This document shows, one piece after another, positions 23,206 through 37,573 of a stretch of DNA of 64,000 bases (its first letter is position 1; each line of letters starts with the position of its first letter). Source of the stretch: Hesseltinella vesiculosa (lineage: Eukaryota > Mucoromycota > Mucoromycetes > Mucorales > Cunninghamellaceae); the NCBI GenBank assembly GCA_002104935.1, contig MCGT01000017.1:62001-126000 (forward strand), given 5' to 3'. The translations under genes and the position numbers were made by a program. A model generated the notes under the pieces. The model had not been told where the DNA came from and did no database searches. It saw nothing but the letters and a program-made list of their open reading frames with translations.

Positions 23206-25494
23206 ATGGCTGCCAATGAGCCTTTATTAAACGACCATGGTCAAGAAGAATGGGACATGGATAAAATAGAGCCTATGGTAAGAACCCTGGATGGAATAAT
23301 GGAAATCAGAAGAACAGTTTTCTCTTAAAGAAGACTAACGTTACTGCTGGACCGATTCTTTTTTTTTTTCTGACTCGCTAGCCATCGCCATCCCCACCAC
23401 CCAACCGAAAATCAGTCTTGCTACGACTAGGCGCAGTCGTAGGTATCATTACATTAACATTGCTGGTAATCACAGTAGCCACCATGCTGACGCCTTTTGG
23501 CAAAGGTAAAATAGCATTCGCAAGCAAGCTCATCTCACCTCCTCTTTTCTATGATTAGAACCACCCGCATCAGCACAGGCCAGGAATGAAACAAAAGTCC
23601 AGCAGCAAATCCAGCAGCAACCTCGCAATGTGATATTTATGATCAGCGATGGGCTAGGCCCAGCCTCGGTCTCCTTTGCTCGCACCTACTACCAATATGT
23701 TCATGACAAACCCTACGACTACGAAATGCCTCTTGATACCATCCATGTCGGCCAGTCCCGCACACGAAGCTCCTCGACTCTGGTCACGGATAGTGCTGCT
23801 GGAGCCACAGCCTACAGCTGTGGCATGAAAACGTTCAACCGTGGCATTGCTGGTAAATGACAGAAAAAAAGGAGAGCGATCGAAAAATAGGAGGCGACCG
23901 TCGAATGCTTGACAAGGGGACGCTTACGTTCGTTTGTTCAGTGGACCCCCACCGAAAACCCTGCGGAACAGTGATGGAATCGGCAAGCCTTCATGCTGGC
24001 ATGATGACAGGCTTGGTGGTGACATCCCGCATCACCCATGCTACACCTGCCTCCTTCTCAGCCCATGTGGTTGACCGTGATAATGAAAATGCCATTGCTG
24101 TTCAGCAGGTGGGCGACAACCCTCTAGGATTCCGCGCCGACCTCTTATTTGGAGGTGGTTATTGCCATTTCCTTCCAAAAGGCTCCAAGCAAGGCTGCCG
24201 TGGCGATCAGCGCAACCTGCTTCAAGAAGCGCAAGACAAGTACAACTGGACCACCGTGCACTATGGCGACCGTCAAGCCTGGGATGCTCTTCCGACGGAC
24301 GACCCATCCATCCTGCCTGTTATCAGCTTATTCTCGTCTGGGGTAGGATGCATTCAAAATCGGCTGACGACCGGCTCACCTCTTTGTTTCTCACTCAGCA
24401 CATGTCCTATGAAATTGATCGTGATGCGGCAAAGCAACCTAGCTTGAGGGAAATGACCGACAAGGCACTGAAAATGCTCTCCAATGCCACCGTGAATTCG
24501 GAGCGTGGTTTCTTTTTAATGGTCGAAGGCAGCCGGATCGACATGGCCGCCCATTCGTAAGCCATCGTCCCCCTTCCTCCTTTCAGATCTGCTAACCCTC
24601 CTCTCCCTTTATTCGTCTTCTACGCCTGTAGAAATGATCCTGCGGCTCATGTACATGATATTTTGGAATATCAAGACACAGTGGCTCTGGTAAAGGAGTT
24701 TATTGACAAGAACCCAAATACACTCTTGATCTCAACAAGCGATCATGAAACTGGTGGCCTGTCCTTGGCTCGTCAAGTCTCCAATCGCTATCCGAAGTAC
24801 CTTTGGTAACCTCCCGACCTTCCCAATGCAACCAGCGCTCACCCTCCTCTTCTTTTTTTTTATGTCGTTGCTTAGGTATCCGGATGTCTTGAAAAACATC
24901 AAATCTTCCACCGCTGAACTTGCTCGAACGATCTTACACATGAACCAGACCGAAAAGGAGAAGAGTGTGCAAGAGATCCTCGGGATTCATGATATCACGG
25001 CTGAAGAAAAGACTGCCTTGGGCAATCAAAAATCCATCAAGCACCTCGATCAATTCTTGGCCGAAATGGTGTCCTTGCGGTCTCAATTAGGCGTAAGAAC
25101 CCAGTTAAAAAAAAAATAGCTCACCTGACCTGCTATAAAAAAACAGTGGGCAACACATGGCCATAGTGGTGTGGATGTGAACCTCTATGCATATGGTCAC
25201 AGTGCCAAGGATCTCCGAGGTAGCCGCGAAAACATGGCCGTTGGGAAATTTGTGGCACAGCGCTTGGGTCTTGACTTGAACTCAATCACCGTTCAGCTGA
25301 ATGAGTAAGATAAGCGACGAAAGAGACCTGTATCGGCTAACCCGCCTTTTTTTTTTTTTTTTTTTTTTTTTTGCTGAAGAAACGATCCCAAATTCCATCT
25401 GGAGCCTTTGACCGAGGAGGACAAACTGGCATATACCGACCATTTGGATCAATATCATCACGACGATAGCTTATTGCACCATCCACATTATTAA
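23206..25494 (+). CDS. PHO8: Vacuolar-type alkaline phosphatase
   Basis: Hydrolyses phosphate monoesters, normally in the vacuole lumen. Nine exons (23206-23277, 23382-23505, 23559-23852, 23942-24342, 24399-24556, 24632-24805, 24876-25092, 25147-25304, 25380-25494) give 570 residues. A short cytosolic tail is followed by one signal-anchor span near 38-60, the type II topology of yeast Pho8. The metal site starts with D96 in MISDGLGP, and the phosphorylated serine is S144 in VTDSAAGATA. Later metal ligands are in STSDHETGG and in THGHSGVDV. The C-terminal tail is His/Asp-rich. The exon 6-7 join was chosen to give YLWYPDVL, which is conserved. Intron 8 ends with a 22-nt T run. Confidence 0.95.
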
Positions 25495-26207
25495 ACCTGC
25501 TTTGCTACAGAATTTTATCCTCATTACTTAAAAATAATGAAATGGATATAATGAAATGGATGTAGGAAATTGGAAATGAACAGCCCTTATGAAGAACGAT
25601 GGCCTGCCACCATTTTTCGATGACTTTTTTTTTTCGACTGTACCGATGTCTTCTTCGGGCCACTTTCTTGTGGTTAGAGACAGCTGAGCACGAGATGTTT
25701 GAAAAGCATATTAATTAAAATTTCAAATGGAGGTATGGAGACAGACCCACTAGCATTTATTATGTCATTTTGGCGTCATTCAAGCCAAAGAAGAGAAAAA
25801 ACGTGGGCTCGTTTCAGACCCCGACCTAGAGACATTAAAAAAAAATGACCCATGAAATCGCAACAGTAGCCCTTGGTCCAGGCCTGAGAACAAATGCAAA
25901 AAGGAAGGAACTTCCATGTAATTGCATGAGAATCACAAGAAAGATCTGAGCCCGGACCCATGGCTAAAAATGGAAAAACTAAATTAGGCGTAAAAAAAAA
26001 AGTCAAACGAAGCGATCTGCAGATGAAACGCCACCTTCAAAGCATGGAAACACAATCCCACTTCATGGCACAAATTAGGCAAATGAGAGGCAATTAGCAT
26101 GATCAAGGTAAAAAAAGAAACGTTTCGTGTTTGCTGACATAAAACCTGTCTCTCTCTTTTTTTTTTTTATCAGTGTGTCCTTTCTTCTTTTCTTCTACAG
26201 TATCATC
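25495..26207. other. Intergenic region
   Basis: Between two + strand genes. A short direct repeat (AATGAAATGGAT) occurs twice near 25537-25562. A/T-rich, without a supported gene. Confidence 0.5.
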
Positions 26208-26936
26208 ATGCTTGCTGCTTGGCTTAAAAAATGGACATTGACAATGGGCCGATCTCGATGGCAAAGCCGCTACTTTGTCCTACTAGACACTGAATTGCGT
26301 TATTACAAAGATGAGGTTCGTTTTCAACTTCCAGGCAAAAAAAAAAAAAAAGCTGAATGAGCCATTTTTTTATAGCATGCAGCAACGCCCTCGTCAACCG
26401 TAAATCTGAATGACATTGAGCGAGTCGAAGTAATATCGGTGGCTGGCTATCGGTATTGTCTCCAGCTATGCCCAAAGTGCACCGTTCGCAAAGGCAAACC
26501 ACTGATACTTCAGTTCTCGGCCGCGATTGATTTGTCCTCTTGGTACCATGCCATTCAGGCCAAGCGCCCATTGAAAAAAAAAACCATCCAATCAACTTCC
26601 CCATCGCCAACTTCCCCTTTTTCTTCCCAGCTCAGCCTGGTGTCAACCCTGGATCCACGGGAAAAAAAACCGATGCTGTTCAAAAACATCATCCCATTGC
26701 GACGTCGCCCTCGTCAAGCGGTCTCTTTATCACGCCGGCGTGGTATCGTGTTGAGCTCTCTGTCACTGGAGGAAGGCCCATCGAGGCCTTGGAACGACAC
26801 AAAACTCGGCTCCATGCAACATCTCGCGACTCCCTTGATGATGGACTATTGTCAACCAGCCACGCCATCCACCTTGGCCTCGCCTCCTCTCACCCCGTGG
26901 ACCCCAACCAGTCCAGTGCCATCGAATGCTAAGTGA
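26208..26936 (+). CDS. Pleckstrin-homology domain protein
   Basis: Exons 26208-26315 and 26376-26936 give 222 residues. The PH domain starts at the N-terminus (AAWLKKWT, then SRYFVLLDTELRYYKD) and ends at the conserved Trp of SSWYHAIQAK near residue 107. The remaining half is basic, then Ser/Pro-rich and disordered. PH domains bind phosphoinositides or proteins at membranes; the ligand cannot be told from sequence. The start lies 10 bp after a T-rich tract ending in CAG, so an upstream non-coding exon is possible. It is convergent with the arrestin gene, about 100 bp apart. Confidence 0.85.
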
Positions 26937-26992
26937 CTCGTCTCCTGATTCGCTGTTGCTCGACTTTTTTTTTTTTTTTTTAATTGTTGAAC

Positions 26993-26998
26993 AATAAA
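26993..26998 (+). terminator. Poly(A) signal AATAAA of the PH-domain gene
   Basis: AATAAA about 57 bp after the stop codon, in the short gap before the convergent arrestin gene; inferred. Confidence 0.45.
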
Positions 26999-27040
26999 AA
27001 GAAAAAAAAAAAAAAAAAGACAACGATGTATCCTATCATT

Positions 27041-28361
27041 CTAAACCGTAATCCAAAAGTCATCCGGTCGTCGTTCAGGTATCAGTAGATTGTTTGCGTT
27101 GGTTTGGGGTTTGTTTCTGGAGGAGGAGGAAGAGGAGGCAGTCTCGGGTATGGCAGAGTCATCGGCATGATCGTCGTCATCGTCGACAGGCTGCAGGGTG
27201 GTAACATAATCAGGTAGGCGTTCGGAATCACGGGTGACAGTTTGGTAGGTTGGTAACATATCCAAGGTATCTTGATCAAGATCAATGCGGTTGGTGATAT
27301 AGATGGGCAGACCGAGGCAGATGGGCGTGGCAGTGGAGGATTTGGCATGGCGGGTATAGATCATCAGTCGAAGATAATGTCGCACATGGAGGAAAGGCGA
27401 GTCCAGAGAAAAGCTGAGGTCGTCTTGCTTGACAAACGTGTGGTTGCGTTCCTGAATCGTCGGTTTGGACTGATTGGTGGAGAGGGAATTGTTTAAAGGG
27501 AAGTCAAAGGCAACACTGCCGTTGACAGGCGGGTGTAAATAAATCGAGGGTTGACTGTTACAAAAGACAACGTGTCGTCGTCGCTGGTCTCTAATGAAAA
27601 ATAAAATTAAAAAAAAAAAAAAAAACGTTCAGCCACGCATTTCCTTTTTTTTTTGTTTAGCCTTACCCAGCATCATCGTGATATAATTCCTCTTGTACAA
27701 CATCGACTTGGATCTTTTCCACCAGGACATGTTCTTGCAAAGGGCGGAGACAGCCAACGAAGCTGACCTCGTTGCCTATGCAAGCCCATTTAGGCACCTT
27801 GAATTCCCAAGCCAGCCAATGAGGCCGTTGGCCATGCATCGTACGTTGTGGGACTTGATACCCAGTGATCATTCCCTGAGCCACATCTTTGGGCATCAAT
27901 GTCTTGCGCACAAACACTGGCCGTTCCACTTGGATATCCTTGGCAAACTTGCCCACAGGCACAATACGGGCCGACACCAGGTACTGAATAGACATAAAAT
28001 CAGTCGAGTAGCTTGGGTACACGTAGCCAGGAATGGTCACTTCAAAGCCCAGGTCGGTAACGCCGCTAGGGATGGTGGCATCGTGTAGCAGGACATGTTT
28101 GCTTTTGCGAATCAACTTGGAGCCATGCAGCCGGCTGGCCAGCAACGACTTGGCCAGAGGGTGGCGCCAGTGCAACTGCGACATGCCTTTGAATCGGATT
28201 TCAACGCTGGCCAGACTGGTGGGCTGTGATGTGATCAGCCGTAGTTTTCCTCGTAGCTTTTGTCGTTTTGGATAAGTCGAATGTTTATCGTTGGGTCGTG
28301 GTCCATAAAATTCTGTTTGGTCAGGGAACGTTAAATCTACAGCTATTATTTTTTTGGTCAT
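27041..28361 (-). CDS. Alpha-arrestin-like protein
   Basis: Adaptor that typically recruits a Nedd4-type ubiquitin ligase to plasma-membrane transporters. Exons 28361-27667 and 27590-27041 give 414 residues. The N-terminal arrestin fold is seen in VDLTFPDQTEFYGP, RLITSQPTSLASVEIRFKG and the core-stabilising LGFEVTIPGYVYPSY. The C-terminal arrestin fold runs to about residue 330 (ICLGLPIYITN). An LPDY motif near residue 350 could bind WW domains, and the tail is acidic, then Ser-rich. The ATG at 28361 was chosen because the fold starts right after it; an ATG further upstream would add a hydrophobic leader not found in the family. Divergent from the proteasome gene. Confidence 0.85.
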
Positions 28362-30579
<2,218 letters not shown>

Positions 30580-30594
30580 GCGTGATTTTACGCA

Positions 30595-30600
30595 AATAAA
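30595..30600 (+). terminator. Poly(A) signal AATAAA of the SCL1 gene
   Basis: AATAAA 15 bp after the stop codon; only about 125 bp separate it from the next + gene. Inferred. Confidence 0.45.
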
Positions 30601-30725
30601 AAAATCCCATTTTCCAAACGCACAGGTTGGCATGCGGCAGCCTTTTTTTTTTTTTTTTTTTTTTGCTTTGCTTTGCTTTTTTTCTTTTTGCTTTTTTTTT
30701 TTTTCTTTTTGCTTGTTGGACGTTG

Positions 30726-33700
30726 ATGAGCATTCATGCACCAGGCGTCTCCATGTTGCCAAGTAAGCAGGACTATGATCAACACAATACCAGAACTGCC
30801 CTTGATGCTAATAAAGGAACCTCCTTTTTTCTTTTTTTATTCTGGTATTTAGGAGGTGCCTCCAATTCAGCAAGTCAATCGACAGGCGACATGAGTCAAT
30901 TACAGCAACAATGTCAAGGCCCTGACCGTTCTCCTACGTATTCCTCTAATGGCAACAAAGGTAAGTGTCCATGGTACCTTCCTTGAACAACAGCAGCTCG
31001 ATGTATCCACTTTTTCTTTGTTGATTTCTAGATACGCCATCGTCCATTCCTACCAAACGCCTATCGACTTCATCTCCAGGATCCGATCAACGATTAGCAA
31101 AATGCCCATTACCCTTCACCAGCCTGTCTCCAAAATTGAATGACCATGCCGCAAAAGCTACCTGCCACAAGGACTTCTTCCATTGTTTGACGGAGCGCCA
31201 GTCTGACGATACCCCTGCGCGCTTTGATTGCGAAATCGCTTTTGGAGGTGCATGTGATGATCTTTCTGATTGGCTTTGTAAACATGCCGATTTAGTGCCT
31301 GCTCTGGAAAAGGAAGTGCTGTCCTGTTTGACTGTAATACCAAAGACAAAAAGAAGTGCCTCGCCCTCAACTCTTTCTTTTCTTTTTCTTTTTAGCTTGT
31401 GACCAAAAATGTTAAATATGCACCTTGGTCCTGTTTGGAACTCTGCAAAAAGCTCATGGCTTCTTACCCGTCCCTGACATCCTCTGGCCAAGGTAGGTCG
31501 GAGTGAGAGATGGATACGTAGCGACACACGGGGGGGGGTATACTCAGGTTGCTCACTCTTTTTTTTTTCTCTTTGTTAAAAATACCACGCAGGTTCGTTG
31601 CTGAAGCTACACAATGAAATACGACAGTCTCAGAATCTGCTTCCTGTCAAACCACCAACGCTTGTCTCGCTTATGTCTGCGCCACCCCACACCAACCCTT
31701 CACCAACCCCCCTGACCAACAGCAACCAAGTGCCTTTAGATAAAACGAGTGATCTGCCACCAGTCATCACCTCAACCCCTACGTCGTCTGTCTCCTCAGT
31801 GGGTACTCACGTAGGAACGACCATCCCAGCTGACTTGCCTGCTTACGCCCGACTCCAACTGCCTCAAATGCACTGGAGAGTCGATCCCAAAGCCCCCGCT
31901 GGGATACCTACTTCACAGCAGCGCTCGACAGCCTCCGTGGTACCCACGACTGCTCCTCTCTTGCCACCCTTACCTCCAGCCGTTGCCGTTTCCGCCAGCC
32001 TTGGACAACCTTTAAATAGCCAGACCGTGATCCAGTCTCAGTCTCAACAGGCACAGCCGCAGCAGCCGGCTTCCCAACAGCTACACCGGCTCCAGCATCA
32101 AATCCACCAGCAAATGGTCGTCGAGCAGCAGAATTTCCGGCAACAGTATGAGCAGTATCAGCAAAGTCAGTCGATGTTACAAACCCGGTACGCCCTGCTA
32201 CAGCAGCAACAGCAACGAGCGCTACAACGGCAGCAGCTTCAATATCACCGGCAGCCACCTCAGGGTATCAAGTCTGGACAGCCCGTAGCCTATTCTTCTG
32301 CCATGATCATGCCTGGCCATGTATCGGATTCGGCTGGGCCCTATGTCCAGACACAGGCCCGCTACCGGCAAATAGCCACACAACAGCCACAACCTGCTCC
32401 ATCTAAAGTTCAGCCTTTCCATCAGCAGAGACCACTATACCCGCAGCCACCGTCGCCTCAATCACCTCAATCGCCACGGCAGGTTGCAAGTCCTGGACGG
32501 CTTCAAAGCACCGACCAGCTTCGGTCTGGGCCACCCGGTTCAGCCCAGACACAGATTTCCTCGCCTCGTCCTTCTTCCTCTTCAATGCTGACGGCACAAC
32601 CGGCCAGTCAATCCACACAACAACAAAGCCAAGGGCCCTTTCGCCTGGCACCCTCAACCGTGCCTGCTCACTTGCCCAGTCTGCCACAGGTCCAAGCCCA
32701 GTCTGCTCAACCATCTCCGCCTGCACAACAGTTACAACACTCCTCCCTACTGCAGACCCAGCCATCCCCGTCTCCATCCTCCAGTGACACACAGCGACCG
32801 GTTGCACAAGCCATCCAGCCTGTCCAGCAGCCGAGGCCATCCAATCAGGTTCTTGCTCAGCTGGTCGCTTCTCACCTGGCCAAGCAGGGCCAAACAAGAA
32901 TCACCGAGCCCCAGAGCCTGCCTCTCTATATGTACGAGAGTAGCTTTATCTTACGGCCCTGCACGATTCGGCAAAATGCCAGTGATAGCAAATTTGACTT
33001 TTTTATCGGTGACAACTACATCAAGAATATTTATCTTTCCAAGGATCGGCCCGTGCAGGCTTACAACAACATCAACAGCATCCCCCAGACCGCCCCTATG
33101 GAAGCTTATTTGTTCGGTTCCAAGGTCTCATGGCCGAAACGTGCCTCCGCTGTCGCATGCGAGTGGCCAACTTGCTGCTCCATCGAAGTCAATGGAAGAC
33201 CGGTCAAACCGGAACAGGTAAATGGCATAGCAAACGTGTAGCCATGGGCGTAAAAAAAAAAAAAGGAAGACTCATCCACTTTTATATCTATGTATAGCGT
33301 CAGCGCGTGCTCTCTGGTGGAAATTATATCAATATAGGCACTGACCGACCATTTAACCTCAAGAGCCATATACAACCAGGCAGAAACAAGCTGAGAGTCA
33401 TCCACCGAAAGGACGGATGTGGTTGCCGGTCGGAATTTGCCATCCTGTTGTATCAATGCGTCAGTCACGATATCATCTACCGTTTCGTGGAAGCCAAAGT
33501 TTTACCCAGATCCAAAGGCGAATCGCTGGTGAACGGACTGCTTGGAAGTGGGGCTAATGAAGCAGATGATGAAGTACAAGTAACCCAGCCATTCGTCAGG
33601 CTGCCATTGACCTGCCCCATCTCCTTTAAGCGGATGCAGCTGCCTGTCAAAGGCTTGGCATGCAAACACATCGAGGTAACTTTGCTAATCACATTTAAAA

Positions 33701-34760
33701 TGACAACATCTCATTTTTTTTTTCTCTCCTGGCCTAGTGTTTTGATTTACGATGCTTTCTGGAAATGAACAAGGGTCTTGCTTCATGGAAATGCCCTCAT
33801 TGCAGAACACATACACCGCCATTGCGACTGGTCGTCGACGAATACTTGGGCTACTTGCTGCAGGCGGTGCCCAAGGATGCCAAGACCATTGAATTACGAG
33901 GCAATAGCCAAACTTGGGTAGTGACTGACCGTGACGACTCAGACGACGACGAGGGCGACGACGACAGCGTTGGTGAACGCATCAAAGGCGAACCAGCTGA
34001 CGCCATGGCATCGAATCAGCCGCCGCCGCCCGTTTCTGCTGCCCGACAGCCAGCTCCAGTGGTGATCAGTCTTTTGAGCGACGACGACGACGATGACGAC
34101 AATGATCACACACAGCGGCCGTCCGCCGCTCCTGTTTCTCCACAATCATTGGAGACAACTGCCCCAGTAGCCGCTATCGTCAATGTGCCTAACACCAACC
34201 TTGCTCTGGCTCTCCCCAGGAGACCAACGTCCTCCTTCAGCCTGCCATGTCCAGCTTCCTTACCATCGTCCGTCCCTCTATCCACGCCCACCACCGTCAA
34301 CTTGTCTTTGCCCATGCCAGCACCTGTTCCCATCGCCACCTCCACCATGCTCACCAATACCGCGCAATCGACGCTGCTTGCACCGTCCATGCCGTCGCCT
34401 GTGTCCTTGCCTACGAATGAGCCCGCTGAATTCACCTTGCCCGGCTCCACGCCCAAATCACACCCTGATGTCAGCGGAGCCCATGTCACCTCCCTTCCTC
34501 GTCTACCCATGATACCCGAAAGCCACCCGCAAGCGCCAGGCACCGACTTGTCTTCCTCTACGATTCGTCCTCCTCAAGCGTTCTCCTCGCCCACCGCCGC
34601 GTCCCCCCCTTCCGTCGTTCCTGAGAAGAAAGTCAATGATGCAGCATCCATTTCATCCAACGCCCACTCCTCCTTTGGGCTTGTCACAGCTGGAGAAAGG
34701 GACACAAGCACGTCTTCTGAATGGACGTCTGTGTTTGACGTTTTGTTCCAATCAAATTAA
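30726..34760 (+). CDS. ZMIZ/PIAS-like SP-RING SUMO E3 ligase
   Basis: Exons 30726-30762, 30853-30960, 31032-31333, 31396-31492, 31593-33217, 33298-33675 and 33738-34760 give 1189 residues. An N-terminal helical region near 90-180 (LEKEVLSCLTLVTKNV) resembles the N-terminal domain of animal ZMIZ1/2. A Gln/Pro/Ser-rich disordered stretch of about 400 residues follows. Then comes a PINIT-like region (FFIGDNYIK, HIQPGRNKLRV) and the SP-RING near 829-872 (LTCPISFKRM, CKHIECFDL, WKCPHC). After the RING is an acidic patch with a candidate SUMO-binding site (VVISLLSDDDDD). The product should attach SUMO to nuclear proteins. A later in-frame ATG at 30753 is an equally possible start. Confidence 0.88.
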
Positions 34761-34856
34761 CCCCCCTCCCTTCTGTAAAATACTTTTTGTCACATCCCTT
34801 GTTTATAACTTTTCCTTTTTCTTAGCTCTTCGAGGCTCCTCTCCATTTTCCCTCGA

Positions 34857-34862
34857 AATAAA
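34857..34862 (+). terminator. Poly(A) signal AATAAA of the SP-RING gene
   Basis: AATAAA about 100 bp after the stop codon; inferred from motif and spacing. Confidence 0.45.
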
Positions 34863-35016
34863 GTAAACAGATGACCTTGGCATGTTACAAAACAGTCGTA
34901 CAGATCAAAATCGATGGCGTCATTTTCATCCAATTTAAACTTTTTTTTTTTTCTGGATTGGCTCTCTTCAGCTTTTCTTATTTATTTTTATTCTTTTTTT
35001 TACGTTGAATGTCTGC

Positions 35017-35608
35017 ATGGCTTCGCAAATTGAACGTGGAGATGCCCAGCCGATAAAACGTGCTTTCTTGGACTATGTCGATTACTCGGCTCTCATTCCC
35101 AACAAGGTCAGCATGGCTCGTGACCAACTGGCGAACGATCGCAATTTTTTGACCTTTTTCCGATACTCGTGCACTTTGATTATATTGGGTAAATCAGCCG
35201 TCGTCAATGTATCTTACTGTTCCATCGGATGACGCTATCGTTGCTATGACCTTGCTCAAGCTCTTTTTTTTTTTATTATTTATTTTATTTTTGATTTCAC
35301 CTGCAGGCTTTACGATGCTAGTGAAATTCCGCCTGCCAGAGAGCGGGCAACCGCCGCCCCCTGATGATGACTGGTTGATGTCGAGACCATTTGGGTATAC
35401 CTTTATTGCTCTTGGCCTGTGCCTCTTCATTTATGCGCTAACCCGGTACTTCCGCATTCAATATGCTCTGATACACGAAAAAAACAACATCGAGGCTGGC
35501 TGGTTCTCGTTCCTGCTGATGATTGTTCTAGCCCTGTTTATCATTGTCGTGTCCATTATCTCTGTTGTCCGCTCATATACGTATTTAAATCCGCCTAATG
35601 TACTCTGA
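35017..35608 (+). CDS. DUF202 family membrane protein
   Basis: Exons 35017-35188 and 35307-35608 give 157 residues. The family mark is the helix-start motif NDRNFLTFFRYSCTLIILG, which corresponds to the NERTFLAWLRT motif of DUF202 proteins, followed by two more spans (GYTFIALGLCLFIYAL and LLMIVLALFIIVVSIISVV). Three transmembrane helices are predicted. The family includes small vacuolar proteins related to the membrane part of the VTC polyphosphate complex, but no SPX or polymerase domain is present, so the role is open. The start is the first ATG in frame. Confidence 0.82.
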
Positions 35609-35702
35609 ATGCCCTTATTTTTTTCTCCTTCTGGAAATGACCCCTTGATTCCCCCCTGGCCACACTCCCCCGCAGCTGTATATCCAACCCCCCTCCCCAC
35701 CC

Positions 35703-35721
35703 CACACACACACACACACAC
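35703..35721 (+). repeat. (CA)n microsatellite
   Basis: About nine CA units in a C-rich context, about 95 bp after the DUF202 stop codon. Confidence 0.85.
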
Positions 35722-36685
35722 CCTTTTTTATCAGCACGGCTTGCCTACATCACTGCCTGTGCGATTAGCCTAATTTAAATTAAACCCAAAATTTCATTCG
35801 TATGTCAGCATGTGCACAATCATTGATTTCAGGGCTGATCCGTCATTGGCTACGTCGAGCCGTTCTTCCGTTCCTTGGCATCACGAGATGATGACCATGC
35901 ACATGGCCAGGTTTTTGGAAGCCGTTCATTTCAGCGACCTGCCTCGGCCATCGGCCAACATGATCGAGCGTCCTTCATAGTAAGGTAGGTATTGCAAACG
36001 TGATGACATCAACGGGTTGGCTCGAAAAAAAATCGCCAGGTATGTTTTGGCTGCGTGGTAGACAGCGAACGTCCTAGGACACTTGCTCTTTTTTTTTTTT
36101 TTTTTTTTTACCGCCCACTTTCGCCTTTGAACATGCAGCCTCTGGCCAAGGCAGAAACACAGCTACCAAGCCCAGCGGAGACTTTCCCTGACACGCGCCT
36201 CGTTTACCACCAAGCAGCTTGGGCAATCTGCGACTTTTAGCTTGGGTCTGACCGTTCAGGTAATACCGGTCTGTGCATTCAAAAAGGTGGATGTCGTTCG
36301 GGGTGAAGTGGTCTTGATGTGGCTGGGATCGGAGTTGCTAACTGGAAATCCCTAACACTCCTCTCAAACCAAGCACTGTTGGCGGCCTCAGTCTGTGCCA
36401 GACGATCTCAGCGGAATAGCCTTCGGCAAAAACAGAAAGCTTTCGTGTCCTGAAGCAGCCAGAATTTAATTTAAAAAAAAGAAAGCTTTCGGAATGGATG
36501 TCTGACGACAAAAAAAATATAATTACGGCACTCGGTATTCCCGCGTGATCTCTCACCGCAGTACTAACCAAGCCGTACGCTGCTTATCTGCAGAGATCGA
36601 ACGGGATCTGGATTTTTCAACGTCGTATGGCCGTAACATGGAATGAAAAGTGGCTGATTCATGACGAGACCCCGAAGAAAAATGG

Positions 36686-36708
36686 GTCACGTGACTTTTG
36701 ATCACGTG
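36686..36708. promoter_or_regulatory. Two CACGTG E-boxes 15 bp apart
   Basis: A perfect 10-bp palindrome GTCACGTGAC (36686-36695) is followed by a second CACGTG at 36703-36708, with starts 15 bp apart. CACGTG is bound by bHLH factors such as Cbf1 and Pho4 in fungi. The pair stands alone in the long non-coding region, about 870 bp upstream of the next + gene; which gene it controls is unknown. Confidence 0.55.
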
Positions 36709-37573
36709 TCGCTTCTGTTCTGGCTGCAACGATGATGTGAGCGTGCAAGACATGAGGTCAATACATTGGTCAAAGGCATGAAGATGGGTCGGTAGACAGA
36801 GCAAGAGAAGAGGGGGGAGTCATTTGCGGAAATTCTTGCCGATGCGATCGATGCGCATGGAAATGATCAGCAGGATGGCGGCGTGTCCTGGAAAGGGCTG
36901 GCTTGGCACCCTTGGCTTTCCCCTTTTTTTGGTCATGTTTTCCTCATTTGGTGATTTGAAACTGAAAGAGGTCGACAGAATAGAACTGTCAAACCAGACA
37001 TTAAAAAAAAAAAGTAGCCCTGAATGAAAGAGACAGGGGGGCCAAGGCCAGAAAAGAAGGTTGGGCCATTGGACTGATTGGAGGGTTTATTCCTTGATCG
37101 GCTTTCGTCAGGTGTTTTAAAAGTAAAAAATAGGGATCATCGATCAAGCAGAGCTTTTAGACGCGGATAAACCAGGGAAAAAGGGAGAAAAGGAGGACAA
37201 TAGGATTTGTGTGACACAGATGACAGAAAAAATAAAATAAAATGAGGAAGAGAGAGGCAGTGAAGGATTTATGCAGGTGGACTGCGCACAGGGTACTTTT
37301 CCTTTTTTTTACAGTGACCGCGATAGATTACAATGGGTATACGTTTTTTGGATCTTGATTGTTTTTTAAGCCATCTCCCTAACAGACCTTTGGCTATGAT
37401 TGCCAAAAATGACATGGTGTCACAAGGTTTACCATAAGGAAAAAAAGTGTGTGTGTGGCAATGATGAATTGATAGGGGCTTGAAAAAGGGTACTTTTCCT
37501 ATTTTTTTTTCTTTTCTTTTTTTTCCAGGACTCTTTCTCTTTCTTTGTTCATTTCCTCATTAGACAAAACGGC

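Larger units (their letters stand above)
35609..37573. other. Longest gene-free stretch (about 2 kb)
   Basis: Contains a CA microsatellite (35703-35721), a T18 run near 36090-36108, and a pair of CACGTG boxes (36686-36708). The last 500 bp are T-rich and probably hold the promoter and leader of the next + gene. No frame on either strand resembles a protein. Confidence 0.5.
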
